Of a DNA stretch of 64,000 nucleotides, positions 30,248 to 39,369 are shown piece by piece. The DNA is taken from contig CABIVS010000001.1 in the NCBI GenBank assembly GCA_902362375.1, forward strand, positions 543,820 to 607,819. The letters are read 5' to 3'. Origin of the DNA: Bacteroidaceae bacterium (GTDB lineage: Bacteria > Bacteroidota > Bacteroidia > Bacteroidales > Bacteroidaceae). The position numbers and the translations under genes are program-made. The notes beneath the pieces were generated by a model, which was not told the DNA's origin, made no database searches, and was given only the letters and a program-made list of their open reading frames with translations. The number at the start of each line of letters is the position of its first letter. Position 1 is the first letter of the stretch.

Positions 30248-30781
30248 TTATTGGGTTCTTGTTGCATCTTTATCTTTATTCTCTAATATATATTGTTGCG
30301 TCATATTCTTCGCAGCAGGGAAAAAGATCCCCGCAAACGTTTCCATCGGATAATATAACAAAGATTCCTCCTTTTTTGTTGCACTAATTAACTTATTATC
30401 GCTGTCCACAAACTCTATCGCACCAATCACTACACTCGTTAACAACAGAAACTTAAGTGCTCCCAGCCCACTTCCTAACCAGCGATTCAGCCAGTTCAGC
30501 GAAATAGCCTGCATTGCTTTTGTCAATAGCGAGGCAATCAATACAAAGATCAATGGTACGGCAATCCAGATCATGATAAAAGCCAACACTTGTGCAACTG
30601 TCATTGAATCCGTCACTGTCGGGCAAAGCTTTTCCGCCAAAGAGGCATACAGAGCTTTCGCTGCCATCAGACCGACTATCAACCCCAAAATAGAAGCCAA
30701 CTGACGAATGAAGCCTTTTACAAAACCTACAATCGCTCCGGCTCCTATTACAATAAGGATAATTATATCAATCGTTGCCAT
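30248..30781 (-). CDS. CvpA family membrane protein
   Basis: The 177-residue protein has four hydrophobic segments (about 5-25, 28-48, 63-85 and 100-122) with [19 protein letters not shown], the core of the CvpA family (colicin V production / envelope homeostasis). The C-terminal tail is periplasmic or cytoplasmic and hydrophilic. It sits between infB and sufB, abutting sufB. Precise function is not known. Confidence 0.88.
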   Translation of the reverse strand: MATIDIIILIVIGAGAIVGFVKGFIRQLASILGLIVGLMAAKALYASLAEKLCPTVTDSMTVAQVLAFIMIWIAVPLIFVLIASLLTKAMQAISLNWLNRWLGSGLGALKFLLLTSVVIGAIEFVDSDNKLISATKKEESLLYYPMETFAGIFFPAAKNMTQQYILENKDKDATRTQ

Positions 30782-30805
30782 ATTCTTCTATTCTATGATA
30801 TAATT

Positions 30806-30872
30806 CAGGCACGGATTTCACGGATTACACGGATTTATTAAAGAACCGTGAAATCCGCGTAATCCGTGCCTG
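30806..30872. repeat. Palindromic intergenic repeat, copy 2 (infB/cvpA spacer)
   Basis: Arms start with AGGCACGGATTTCACGG and end with the inverse CCGCGTAATCCGTGCCT; same family as 27824. The two arms differ at a few bases but can pair over most of their length. Confidence 0.88.
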
Positions 30873-30893
30873 ATATTGATTCAGCACTGCCTA

Positions 30894-33800
30894 TTACAGT
30901 GTCTGTTTCACTTCTATTTCTTCGAATGTCTCGATCATATCGCCTACCTTCATGTCGTTGCAGTTCACCAGACTGATACCACACTCGAAGTTTGTACCTA
31001 CTTCCTTCACATCGTCCTTGAAACGTTTCAATGCGTTGATGTTTCCGGTAAAGATTACGATACCATCGCGGATCAAACGAGCCTTGTCGCTGCGTTTCAC
31101 CTTTCCGGTCTTCACCATCGCTCCGGCTACCAGACCGACTTTCGTGATATTGAATACTTCGCGGATTTCGATGGTTGCAGTAATCTGTTCCTTTACTTCC
31201 GGAGCCAACATACCTTCCATAGCAGCCTTTACCTCTTCGATTGCATCGTAGATGACAGAATACTTACGGATGTCAACACCCTCTTGATCGGCCATCTTAC
31301 CGGCAGCACCCGAAGGACGTACCTGGAATCCGACAATAATCGCATCCGAAGCGGCAGCCAAAGAAACATCAGATTCAGAAATAGCTCCTACACCCTTATG
31401 GATAACATTTACCTGAATTTGTTCCGTAGACAACTTAATCAACGAATCGCTCAATGCTTCCACAGAGCCATCCACGTCACCCTTAACGATGATGTTCAAT
31501 TCCTGGAAGTTACCCAAAGCGATACGACGACCCAACTCATCCAATGTAAGGATCTTCTGAGTACGCAAACCTTGTTCACGAGCCAGCTGTTCACGTTTAT
31601 TAGTGATTTCACGAGCTTCCTGATCGCTTTCGACTACATGGAATGTGTCACCTGCAGCAGGAGCACCATTCAATCCCAGGATCAATGCCGGTTCGGAAGG
31701 TCCTGCTTCCTTGACGCGTTGGTTACGTTCGTTGAACATAGCCTTCACACGTCCGTAGCTGGTTCCCGCCAATACGATGTCTCCCACTTTCAGAGTACCG
31801 TTAGATACCAATACAGTAGCTACATATCCACGTCCCTTATCCAGTGAAGATTCGATGATGGACCCCGTAGCATTACGGTTCGGATTTGCCTTCAGGTCGA
31901 GCATTTCTGCTTCGAGCAATACTTTTTCCAGCAAGTCTTCCACACCCATACCTTTCTTGGCAGAGATATCTTGTGACTGATATTTACCACCCCATTCTTC
32001 AACAAGGTAATTCATCGCAGCCAATTCTTCTTTAATCTTATCCGGATTTGCAGTCGGTTTATCGACCTTATTGATTGCAAATACAATAGGTACACCGGCA
32101 GCCATCGCGTGATTGATCGCTTCTTTCGTTTGTGGCATCACGTTATCATCGGCAGCCACAATAATGATAGCAATATCCGTTACTTTGGCACCACGAGCAC
32201 GCATAGCGGTAAACGCTTCGTGACCCGGAGTATCGAGGAATGTAATACGACGACCGTCTTCCAGTTGCACGTTATAAGCACCGATATGCTGGGTAATACC
32301 TCCAGCCTCACCGGCAATTACATTCGCCTTACGGATATAGTCGAGCAAAGAAGTCTTACCGTGGTCAACGTGTCCCATCACCGTTACAATCGGAGCACGC
32401 GGTTGCAAATCTTCCGGAGCATCTTCTTCTTCAACAATAGCTTGTGCCACTTCCGCACTTACATATTCAGTCTTGAATCCGAATTCTTCAGCCACCAGAT
32501 TGATGGTTTCCGCATCCAAACGCTGGTTGATGGAAACCATGATACCAATACTCATACAAGTAGCGATAACCTGATTAACCGAAACATCCATCATCGTTGC
32601 CAATTCGTTAGCCGTAACGAACTCGGTCAACTTCAATACCTTGCTGTCTGCCATTTCCTGATCTTCCAGTTCCTGCATACGGTTGGAAGCCATTTCACGT
32701 TTCTCTTTACGGTATTTGGACGTTTTATTCTTACCTTTGGTTGTCAGACGTGCAAGGGTTTCTTTTACCTGTTTTGCTACGTCTTCCTCGCTCACTTCCT
32801 GTTTGATAACCGGCTTCTTGAAGCGATCTTTATTGTTGTTATTTCTTCTGTTGTTATTTCCCTGTCCGTTGGCCTGACCGCCCTGACCGTTACCATTGCC
32901 GCCTTTACCCTGTACATTAGGTCTCGGAGCAGCAAAGTTGGAAGTTGCAACATTGTTAACGTCCACCTTCTCTTTATTGATACGGTTCCGTTTCTTCTTG
33001 TTTGCAGCTGCTTCCGCACTGTCCTTAGGTCCGCTCTTCGCCAATTTAGAATCATCCTTACGGATTTCCTTGATGATAGCTTCCTTCATCAACTTCTTCT
33101 GATCCTGACGGATTTTTTCCTTTTCTTCACGTTCGCGACGTTTCTCTTCCTTCGATTTCTTCTTGGGGCGAGTAGACTGATTCAATGCAGCCAGGTCGAT
33201 CTGACCGATCACATTAATCTTCGCGCCTAATTCCGGTTGACGGATTTTGAAAACACCATCATCCTCCGGAGCCTTTTCCGCTACCGGGGTTACTTCAGCC
33301 TGTGCAGTTTCCACCTTTTTTTCTTCTTTATGTTCTTCCGCCTTCACAGGTGCAGTTGCTACTACCTTCGGCTCTTCTTTTTTCACTACTTCCACTACTT
33401 TTTCAACTTCTACCGGCTTCGTCTCCACTACAGGTTCCGGCACTACTACGGGCTCAGCCACCACTGGAGCAGGCTCTACAACAGAAACAGGAGGTGTCAC
33501 CACCTCTTCCTTCTTCACCTCGGGTTCTTTCTTCTCGGGCTCCTTTTCCACTTCGGGTTTAACGACAGGCCGTTCTACAACAGGTTCTTCCTGTTTCTGT
33601 TCCGGTGCTTTCTCCACCTTTTCAGGTTTACGACCGTTCAATTTATCCAAATCAATTTTTCCGACAGGTTTAAACTTCGGACGTGCATCCTCAGGTACGA
33701 CTGTCTTAATCACATCTTCCGACTTCGGCTTTTCGGGCTGCTTTTCGAAGCCTTCAATCGATACCGACGCCTTATTACGTTCCTTATTCTGACGTTCCTG

Positions 33801-33992
33801 TATGAAACGCTCCGATTCAAGTCTAAGGTTCTTATCTGTACTAAACTCCTTTACGAGTATAGCGTATTGCTCCTCGCTAATTTTGGTATTAGGATTAGCC
33901 TCAACGGTATGCCCTTTCTTTTGCAGGAACTCAACTACCGTCGCGATTCCTACGTTCAAATCTCTTGTAACTTTGTTTAACCTTATCGTCAT
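30894..33992 (-). CDS. infB: Translation initiation factor IF-2
   Basis: The 1032-residue GTPase brings fMet-tRNA to the ribosome. The first ~400 residues are a low-complexity Lys/Glu/Pro/Val region followed by a basic Asn/Gly-rich stretch ([11 protein letters not shown]...), typical of Bacteroidetes IF-2. The GTPase domain has [19 protein letters not shown] and [10 protein letters not shown], followed by domains II-IV. The start [20 protein letters not shown] is the conserved N-terminal IF2 domain. Part of the rimP-nusA-infB operon. Confidence 0.97.
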   Translation of the reverse strand: MTIRLNKVTRDLNVGIATVVEFLQKKGHTVEANPNTKISEEQYAILVKEFSTDKNLRLESERFIQERQNKERNKASVSIEGFEKQPEKPKSEDVIKTVVPEDARPKFKPVGKIDLDKLNGRKPEKVEKAPEQKQEEPVVERPVVKPEVEKEPEKKEPEVKKEEVVTPPVSVVEPAPVVAEPVVVPEPVVETKPVEVEKVVEVVKKEEPKVVATAPVKAEEHKEEKKVETAQAEVTPVAEKAPEDDGVFKIRQPELGAKINVIGQIDLAALNQSTRPKKKSKEEKRREREEKEKIRQDQKKLMKEAIIKEIRKDDSKLAKSGPKDSAEAAANKKKRNRINKEKVDVNNVATSNFAAPRPNVQGKGGNGNGQGGQANGQGNNNRRNNNNKDRFKKPVIKQEVSEEDVAKQVKETLARLTTKGKNKTSKYRKEKREMASNRMQELEDQEMADSKVLKLTEFVTANELATMMDVSVNQVIATCMSIGIMVSINQRLDAETINLVAEEFGFKTEYVSAEVAQAIVEEEDAPEDLQPRAPIVTVMGHVDHGKTSLLDYIRKANVIAGEAGGITQHIGAYNVQLEDGRRITFLDTPGHEAFTAMRARGAKVTDIAIIIVAADDNVMPQTKEAINHAMAAGVPIVFAINKVDKPTANPDKIKEELAAMNYLVEEWGGKYQSQDISAKKGMGVEDLLEKVLLEAEMLDLKANPNRNATGSIIESSLDKGRGYVATVLVSNGTLKVGDIVLAGTSYGRVKAMFNERNQRVKEAGPSEPALILGLNGAPAAGDTFHVVESDQEAREITNKREQLAREQGLRTQKILTLDELGRRIALGNFQELNIIVKGDVDGSVEALSDSLIKLSTEQIQVNVIHKGVGAISESDVSLAAASDAIIVGFQVRPSGAAGKMADQEGVDIRKYSVIYDAIEEVKAAMEGMLAPEVKEQITATIEIREVFNITKVGLVAGAMVKTGKVKRSDKARLIRDGIVIFTGNINALKRFKDDVKEVGTNFECGISLVNCNDMKVGDMIETFEEIEVKQTL

Positions 33993-34027
33993 ATTTTAAA
34001 ATTAATGAATAAATGGAGCTTGTTTAA

Positions 34028-34122
34028 TTGAAAATTGAGAATTGAGAATTAAAAAATAAAAGTCTGCTACATTATGTTGTATCGCAATTTTTTAATTTTT
34101 AATTTTTAATTTTCAATTGAAG
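34028..34122. repeat. AT-rich inverted-repeat spacer element between nusA and infB
   Basis: AATTGAGAATT / AATTAAAAAAT words at 34028-34052 recur inverted at 34086-34122 (TTTTTAATTTT and TTTTCAATTGA). The right end runs into the nusA stop. Same word family as 14632-14808. Confidence 0.6.
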
Positions 34123-35386
34123 AAGGATCTTCTTCTTCAAACTCCGATTTCAAAATGCGTATTACCTCGTCCACTGTCTCTTCTTCCAAGTCCGTCTTTT
34201 CAATCAACATCTCACGAGGAGCATTCAACACAGCCTTCGCTGTATCGATGCCGATAGCTTTGATAGCGTCGATCACCCATCCGTCGATTTCGTCTCTGAA
34301 CTCGTCGAGATAGATATCTTCGTCAGCTACATTCTCATCCAACTCACGGAACACGTCGATAGTGTACTCAGTCAACATACTGGCCAGTTTGATATTCAAA
34401 CCGCCTTTACCGATAGCCAGCGAAACTTCTTCCGGTTTGAGGAATACCTCTGCTTTCTTCTCTTCCTCGTTCAGACGAATAGAAGAAATCTTAGCCGGGC
34501 TTAAAGCGCGCTGTATAAACAATGAGATGTTCGATGTGTAATTGATTACGTCGATGTTCTCATTGCGAAGTTCACGAACAATGCCATGAATACGACTTCC
34601 CTTTACACCTACACAGGCTCCTACAGGGTCGATTCTGTCATCGTAAGATTCCACCGCGATCTTGGCACGTTCGCCGGGGATACGGGCAATCTTCTTGATG
34701 GTAATCAAACCATCATTAATTTCGGGTACTTCCATCTCGAACAGGCGTTGCAGGAAAACGGGAGAAGTACGTGACAAGATAATCTTAGGATTATTATTCT
34801 TGTTATCCACGCGGGCAACTACTGCACGAGCCGTCTCACCTTTACGATAAAAGTCGCTCGGGATTTGTTCGGTCTTAGGTAACAGCAATTCGTTTCCTTC
34901 ATCGTCTAAAAGCAACATCTCTTTTTTCCAGATCTGATATACTTCCGCATTGATGATAGTACCTACCTTATCTATATATTTATTATAAATACTGTCTTTT
35001 TCGAGTTCCAGAATCTTGGAAGCCAGCGTCTGGCGAAGATTCAGGATCGCACGACGTCCGAACTTGGCAAAGATCACCTCGTCAGTCACCTCTTCACCTT
35101 CTTCGTAAGAAGCATCAATTTTCTGTGCCTCGCTCAACGAGATCTGCATATTCGGGTTAGTCAGATCTTCATCGGCCACAACTTCACGGTTACGCCATAT
35201 CTCGAAGTCACCCTTGTCCGGGTTCACGATCACGTCGTAATTTTCATCGGTGCCAAACATTTTCGCGATTACGCTACGGAACGACTCTTCGAGTACGCTA
35301 ACCATCGTCGTTCTATCGATATTCTTCAGTTCCTTAAATTCCGAAAATGTATCAATCAAGCTGATTGTTTCTTCTTTTTTGGCCAT
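34106..35386 (-). CDS. nusA: Transcription termination/antitermination factor NusA
   Basis: The 426-residue protein has the N-terminal RNA-polymerase-binding domain, an S1 domain (about 130-200), and KH1/KH2 domains with DPVGACVGVKGSRIHGIV and SLAIGKGGLNIKLASML. The acidic tail (EFEEEDPSS) replaces the C-terminal repeats of E. coli NusA, as usual in this phylum. It begins 2 bp after rimP ends, so translation is probably coupled. Confidence 0.96.
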   Translation of the reverse strand: MAKKEETISLIDTFSEFKELKNIDRTTMVSVLEESFRSVIAKMFGTDENYDVIVNPDKGDFEIWRNREVVADEDLTNPNMQISLSEAQKIDASYEEGEEVTDEVIFAKFGRRAILNLRQTLASKILELEKDSIYNKYIDKVGTIINAEVYQIWKKEMLLLDDEGNELLLPKTEQIPSDFYRKGETARAVVARVDNKNNNPKIILSRTSPVFLQRLFEMEVPEINDGLITIKKIARIPGERAKIAVESYDDRIDPVGACVGVKGSRIHGIVRELRNENIDVINYTSNISLFIQRALSPAKISSIRLNEEEKKAEVFLKPEEVSLAIGKGGLNIKLASMLTEYTIDVFRELDENVADEDIYLDEFRDEIDGWVIDAIKAIGIDTAKAVLNAPREMLIEKTDLEEETVDEVIRILKSEFEEEDPSSIEN

Positions 35387-35388
35387 AA

Positions 35389-35856
35389 CTATTTAAAGCT
35401 AATTAAGTATTTAGTATATTTTATTTGCTCATAAGTGAAGGTTTCGTCCTCTTCTACCAGTTTCGGACGCTTTGATCCTTCGGGTTTTACTTTCTTTTGT
35501 ACGCCTACCGTAAACTTCTCTTCATCGGCATCTTTCAGTATGCCGGCCAACTTCCGTCCGTCTCCGGTCAGCACTTCCACCTCTTGTCCGATGTGGATAT
35601 AATACTGTTGCAGAACTTTAAAGGGTTGTCCGATCCCAGCCGACCCTACTTCCAGTTCATAATCTTCCTCTTCGCGGTTCAGTTTCGACTCTATGAAGCG
35701 GCTAAGCTCCACGCAATCTTCGATCCAAACACCTTCTGCATGGTCTATTTCAACCACAATCTTGTCATCCGGGCTCACGGTTACCTCTACTAAAAAGTAG
35801 TCTTTTCCTTCCAGCCACTCTTCTACAATCTGACAAACAGTTTTCTTTTCTATCAT
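35389..35856 (-). CDS. rimP: Ribosome maturation factor RimP
   Basis: The 155-residue protein has the two-domain RimP fold: VEVTVSPDDKIVVEIDHAEG with IEDCVELSRFIE, then YELEVGSAGIGQPFKV, and a C-terminal SH3-like barrel. It assists 30S maturation. It is the first gene of the long leftward operon, 67 bp downstream of the promoter. Confidence 0.95.
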   Translation of the reverse strand: MIEKKTVCQIVEEWLEGKDYFLVEVTVSPDDKIVVEIDHAEGVWIEDCVELSRFIESKLNREEEDYELEVGSAGIGQPFKVLQQYYIHIGQEVEVLTGDGRKLAGILKDADEEKFTVGVQKKVKPEGSKRPKLVEEDETFTYEQIKYTKYLISFK

Positions 35857-35923
35857 TTATTAGCTATATAAGAACAAAAAAAGGAGCTTAATTGCCCCTC
35901 CACCTTTCATCCGTTTTCGGTTG

Positions 35924-35954
35924 CAAAGATATAAATAATCTGTTCGACTACAAA
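35924..35954 (-). promoter_or_regulatory. Promoter of the rimP-nusA-infB-cvpA-sufBCDS operon
   Basis: Minus strand: TTTG (35954-35951), 19-bp spacer, TATCTTTG (35931-35924), a perfect Bacteroides promoter. I see no other promoter of this quality down to sufS, which supports one transcript of about 10.6 kb. Confidence 0.85.
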
Positions 35955-36028
35955 ACATTAAAGAAAAAAAGTATGAATTAACAGTGCTATATTCGTATCT
36001 TTACGCCGTAATTCAAAAAATAACGACT

Positions 36029-36427
36029 ATGGCACATCGTCTCAACACAAATAAACAGTTCATGGTAGGTAACGGGCTGCTTGCTTTTGCCGTCATTTTT
36101 GTCGTAGTTATTTTTGTCTATATGAGCATGCGACTACAACGGGAAAAGCAGGAAGAACGTCATTTTATCGAGAGCTATACAATCAGTCTGGTAAAGGGGT
36201 TTGCCGGAGATTCCATCTCTTTGTTTGTCAATGACAGTCTGATCTCCAACAAAACCATGTCGGAAGAACCTTACACAGTAGAAGTGGGACGTTTTGCCGA
36301 ACAGAGCGCCTTGCTGATTGTAGATAATAACACAGAATTAGTGTCTACGTTTGATCTTAGTGAAAAAGGAGGGACTTATCAGTTCGAAAAAGAATCAGAC
36401 GGAATTAAACAATTAGCCAAACAATAA
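36029..36427 (+). CDS. Small membrane-anchored protein of unknown function
   Basis: From MAHRLNTNKQFMVGNGLLAF (132 residues) it has one transmembrane helix (about 12-34) and a C-terminal domain of about 95 residues with beta-strand character (DSISLFVNDSLISNKTM, LLIVDNNTELVSTFDL). The frame opens 15 codons earlier but those residues look spurious, and a TATCTTTA box lies at about 35996. It is convergent with the YgjP-like gene across the 22-bp repeat array. No family recognised. Confidence 0.65.
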   Translation: MAHRLNTNKQFMVGNGLLAFAVIFVVVIFVYMSMRLQREKQEERHFIESYTISLVKGFAGDSISLFVNDSLISNKTMSEEPYTVEVGRFAEQSALLIVDNNTELVSTFDLSEKGGTYQFEKESDGIKQLAKQ

Positions 36428-36445
36428 GGGCATATTAACTAAGTT

Positions 36446-36533
36446 TGTGCCACCACGTTGGCACAACTATGCCATCGCATTGGCACGACTGTGCCAACGT
36501 GGTGGCACAAGTGTGACAATACGATGCCACTAA
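36446..36533. repeat. Four-unit, 22-bp-period array of palindromic units (array A)
   Basis: Units start at exactly 36446, 36468, 36490 and 36512. Each has the form TGTGCCA-n6-TGGCACA with variations; units 1 and 3 are exact inverted copies of each other over 21 bp (36445-36465 and 36490-36510). It fills the 36428-36550 gap between convergent genes. It may act as a bidirectional terminator or a protein-binding array. Confidence 0.9.
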
Positions 36534-36550
36534 TCCGGCAATGAAACATT

Positions 36551-37249
36551 CTAAATTTCCGTACGGTACTTTCTCAATTCTCCCCTTAAAGCCAATGCTT
36601 TTCCTTCTGTAAGCTGATTTAGCAACGCCCAAAATCGTTCGCTATGATTCATCTCACGCGTATGACATAATTCGTGCAACAACACATAGTCTATTAAATG
36701 AGAAGGCAGTAAAATCAGATAATAGGATAAATTAATATCTTTTCGAGCCGAACAACTTCCCCACCTGCCTTGACTGGAGTTTATTTTCACACTTGAATAG
36801 GGAAGTCCGCATTGCTTGGACAAGGAGGCCAAACGTGAAGGAAGGATACTTTTCGCATTCCGCCTCAACGATTCTTCGATTACCTTATGCAACCAGCTTT
36901 GCAGTTTCTCATCCGTAAAATCCGCATGAGGCGGACAAACTATTTCCATAACTCCCAACCGGGAATTAGCGAGAAACTGATCTTTTTCACCGGAAACCAA
37001 GGATAGTTTAAAGTGCTCCGCATCAATTTTATAATTCAGATCAATCAACGGCCGGGCTAGTTTTTGTCGGGAGGCCAGAAGTTTACCACGCAGATTCTCG
37101 ACCGCCTGCTTCACTTCTTTCAATGTAGTGCCGGGAGGAACCGAAACATAAACAGCATCACTCTTTGTACGGAATACAAGACTCCTCGCACGTGAATTGA
37201 CGCGCACTATCAGACGTCCTAATTCGTCATCTTCTATGATCTTATCCAT
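36551..37249 (-). CDS. YgjP/SprT-like zinc metallopeptidase family protein
   Basis: The 232-residue protein starts at MDKIIEDDELGRLIV, chosen because AGGAGG stands 7 bp upstream. The C-terminal half has the zinc motif HELCH (192-196) with a third His at 202 (HTREMNHSERFW) and the preceding GRWGSCSARKDI, the hallmark of the YgjP-like (COG1451) family. Substrate is unknown; members have been described as metal-dependent hydrolases. It is monocistronic. Confidence 0.87.
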   Translation of the reverse strand: MDKIIEDDELGRLIVRVNSRARSLVFRTKSDAVYVSVPPGTTLKEVKQAVENLRGKLLASRQKLARPLIDLNYKIDAEHFKLSLVSGEKDQFLANSRLGVMEIVCPPHADFTDEKLQSWLHKVIEESLRRNAKSILPSRLASLSKQCGLPYSSVKINSSQGRWGSCSARKDINLSYYLILLPSHLIDYVLLHELCHTREMNHSERFWALLNQLTEGKALALRGELRKYRTEI

Positions 37250-37378
37250 TATAATCCTCCTATCAACAGGCACAAAAGTAATAAAAAAGAAGATTCTAAT
37301 GAAAAACTTCGCGGAAGATGCAACTTTATATCAGACTCTTCCGTCTAACTGCCATATCAATCATAGAAAAACATAATT

Positions 37379-38161
37379 ATGAAAACAAGTTTATTGCTCG
37401 TATTAGTCACCGGATTGTCTCTAGTACTTACTGCCGGCTCTTGCTTGCAGAGAAAACACGTAGTAGGCAGCAAGAACTACATCTCCCAAGAAGTAAAAGC
37501 CGACCACTTCAATGAAATCAAACTATTGGGAAGTGCCAATATCAGTTATCACCAAGATACACTCAGCCACGTTGAGATACATGGCTCCGATAACATTATA
37601 CCACTTGTAGAAACGTATGTAGACGGCAATACATTAATTATTAAATTCAAGAAGAATGTCAGTATCCGGAAAGGGAAACTGGAAATAAAAGTTTTTGCTC
37701 CGGAATTGAATAAGTTAACGATCAATGGTTCGGGAAATATAAAATTAATCAATGGAATACAAACTTCTAAAGATATCGAGTTCCATATAAACGGCTCGGG
37801 AAACATTCAGGGAGAAGGGCTTAACTGCCGAAGAATGGCTGTTTCAATTAATGGATCGGGAGATGTAAGACTGCAACAAATTGAGAGTCAGGAATGTCAG
37901 GCAGGAATTTCCGGTTCGGGCAACATCAATCTTAAAGGCAAAGCCATTCAAGCAAAATATTCTATTAGCGGATCGGGAAACATTCAGGCTGCAGATTTAG
38001 AAGCAGAAAATACGGATGCAAGCATCAGTGGATCCGGAAACATCAGTTGCCATGCAAGTCAGAAGCTGGTTGCCCGCGTGAAAGGAAGTGGCGATATTGC
38101 CTATAAAGGCAATCCACAAGAAGTGGATGCTCCACGGAAAAACATACGGCAAATCAAATAA
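37379..38161 (+). CDS. GIN-domain (DUF2807) putative adhesin lipoprotein
   Basis: The 260-residue exported protein has signal MKTSLLLVLVTGLSLVLTAG and a possible lipobox Cys at 22. The rest is a parallel beta-helix-like repeat domain in which the word G-S-G-N/D-I/V recurs at least eight times at about 20-residue steps (INGSGNIKL, ISGSGNINL, KGSGDIAYKG), typical of the DUF2807 head domain. These proteins are found in the envelope of Bacteroidetes; an adhesive or scaffolding role is only predicted. Confidence 0.88.
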   Translation: MKTSLLLVLVTGLSLVLTAGSCLQRKHVVGSKNYISQEVKADHFNEIKLLGSANISYHQDTLSHVEIHGSDNIIPLVETYVDGNTLIIKFKKNVSIRKGKLEIKVFAPELNKLTINGSGNIKLINGIQTSKDIEFHINGSGNIQGEGLNCRRMAVSINGSGDVRLQQIESQECQAGISGSGNINLKGKAIQAKYSISGSGNIQAADLEAENTDASISGSGNISCHASQKLVARVKGSGDIAYKGNPQEVDAPRKNIRQIK

Positions 38162-38183
38162 AGACAGTCTAAAGCACATAAAA

Positions 38184-38208
38184 GGGCTACTGCATCGCGC
38201 GGTAGCCC
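38184..38208. terminator. Hairpin terminator between convergent genes
   Basis: GGGCTAC (38184-38190) pairs with GTAGCCC (38202-38208), with extra inner pairs, followed by ATTTATTT. Nothing else is seen in 38209-38329. Confidence 0.7.
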
Positions 38209-38329
38209 ATTTATTTAGTTAGTTTTAATCTAAAAATTTGAGAGAATTGAAAACTTCACAGTTTCGCCTTCGTTGTTGTTTTAATTAAGCACACTAACTA
38301 TATTATATGTTTAAAGCAAATGAAAATGT

Positions 38330-38809
38330 CTATTCGTTTATAACTTGCACCTTGTGGTTGATCTTCGCCAAACTATCGGCTAAAACCTGTTCCGCTTTCA
38401 CATCATTCGAGATAGCGACCGACGGCGCAGTTACTTGTTTACCAATGGTATCCGTTGCCAATACACTTCCGTCATCTCCGGAGAAAGAATGTTGTGCCAC
38501 ATTCCCCAAAGAAAGGATGATTGCAATCACGGCAGCGGCTTTGAACAGAGGAATAAAACGACCGGCCAGCGTCAAGCGTTTCGCTTTTACAACCGTAGGC
38601 TCCACCTCTGCCAGAATACGTGCATCAAAGTCTTCGCCCAGTCCTACTTCCTGCTGAACCTGTTGATAAACAAACAGGTTTTTATAGCGAAGCAAATGAG
38701 CCGGAACTTCCTCCTTTGCGAAGAAGTCGCGCAATGTTGCTTCCTCCTCAACGGAAGTTTCGCATTGCCAGTATCGCTCCAGGAGCTGTTCTATATCCTT
38801 ATAATCCAT
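38330..38809 (-). CDS. Probable anti-sigma factor partner of the ECF sigma gene
   Basis: From MDYKDIEQLLERYWQCETS (159 residues) it has an N-terminal cytoplasmic helical region (1-85), one transmembrane segment (about 88-108, PLFKAAAVIAIILSLGNV) and a periplasmic tail. No zinc-finger motif is present. The start overlaps the end of the sigma-factor gene by 11 bp (20 bp with the alternative ATG at 38818), so translation is coupled. Size, topology and coupling support an anti-sigma role; the signal sensed is unknown. Confidence 0.65.
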   Translation of the reverse strand: MDYKDIEQLLERYWQCETSVEEEATLRDFFAKEEVPAHLLRYKNLFVYQQVQQEVGLGEDFDARILAEVEPTVVKAKRLTLAGRFIPLFKAAAVIAIILSLGNVAQHSFSGDDGSVLATDTIGKQVTAPSVAISNDVKAEQVLADSLAKINHKVQVINE

Positions 38810-39308
38810 ATTCGTCAATTTCTAAGTACCTTTGTTTTACTTTTTGTCTGGCTCTGAAGAGGTTCACTTTAACTTGTTCCTCTGTCAGATTCAGCAACCC
38901 TGCAATTTTCTTATAGCTTTCACCTTCAATGTCCCTCAGTTGCATGATAAGCCGCTGTTTTTCGGGAAGTTCGTTTACCAGTCTATTAATAATGTTCATT
39001 CTCTCATCATGAATCATCTGGTCATACGGACTGTTTGCATCAGGTTCTTCCTCCATCTCGGGGGTGAGTTCCACGTTTTGAGCCTCTTTCTTTTGACTTC
39101 GATCTATCGCCAGATTCTTTGCCACTGTCAGGCAATAAGCTTCGACCGATTCAATTTGAGACCACTCATCACGCATCTTCCACACTCTTATCATGGTGTC
39201 CTGAACGACATCCTCGGCTTCGGCCCTATCCAGGGTGATTCTGAGAGCCAATCGAAAGAGTTTATCCTTCAACGGCAAAATATCGTTTCGGAAGCTGATT
39301 TCTTGCAT
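38799..39308 (-). CDS. ECF-type RNA polymerase sigma factor
   Basis: The 169-residue protein has sigma region 2 (about 10-75, with DVVQDTMIRVWKM) and region 4 (about 115-165, with LPEKQRLIMQLRDIEGESYKKIA and EEQVKVNLFRARQKVKQ). An acidic linker (VELTPEMEEEPDANS) joins them. Upstream is a promoter that looks ECF-type, hinting at autoregulation. It forms a two-gene unit with the probable anti-sigma gene. Confidence 0.93.
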   Translation of the reverse strand: MQEISFRNDILPLKDKLFRLALRITLDRAEAEDVVQDTMIRVWKMRDEWSQIESVEAYCLTVAKNLAIDRSQKKEAQNVELTPEMEEEPDANSPYDQMIHDERMNIINRLVNELPEKQRLIMQLRDIEGESYKKIAGLLNLTEEQVKVNLFRARQKVKQRYLEIDEYGL

Positions 39309-39320
39309 CTCTATAATAAT

Positions 39321-39346
39321 GACGGGCTAGGATATGAAAAGTTACA
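39321..39346 (-). promoter_or_regulatory. Candidate ECF-type autoregulatory promoter
   Basis: Minus strand: TGTAAC (39346-39341), 16-bp spacer, CGTC (39324-39321), matching the classic ECF -35 AAC / -10 CGTC pattern and unlike the Bacteroides housekeeping form. The start would lie about 6-8 nt before the sigma ATG. Confidence 0.45.
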
Positions 39347-39369
39347 GTCGCCCACTACTTTTTTTTGAA

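Noticed and set aside
30876..33980. Long plus-strand frames across infB (up to 373 codons)
   Set aside because: Antisense shadows of infB caused by its Lys/Glu-rich codons; composition is Phe/Leu/His/Arg-rich without domains.
36446..36533. CRISPR array
   Set aside because: Units are contiguous palindromes at a 22-bp period with no spacers, only four units, and no cas gene is near.
37720..38120. DNA-level tandem repeat
   Set aside because: The repeated GGNTCGGGAAAYAT-like words encode the G-S-G-N-I protein repeats of the GIN domain; explained by coding.
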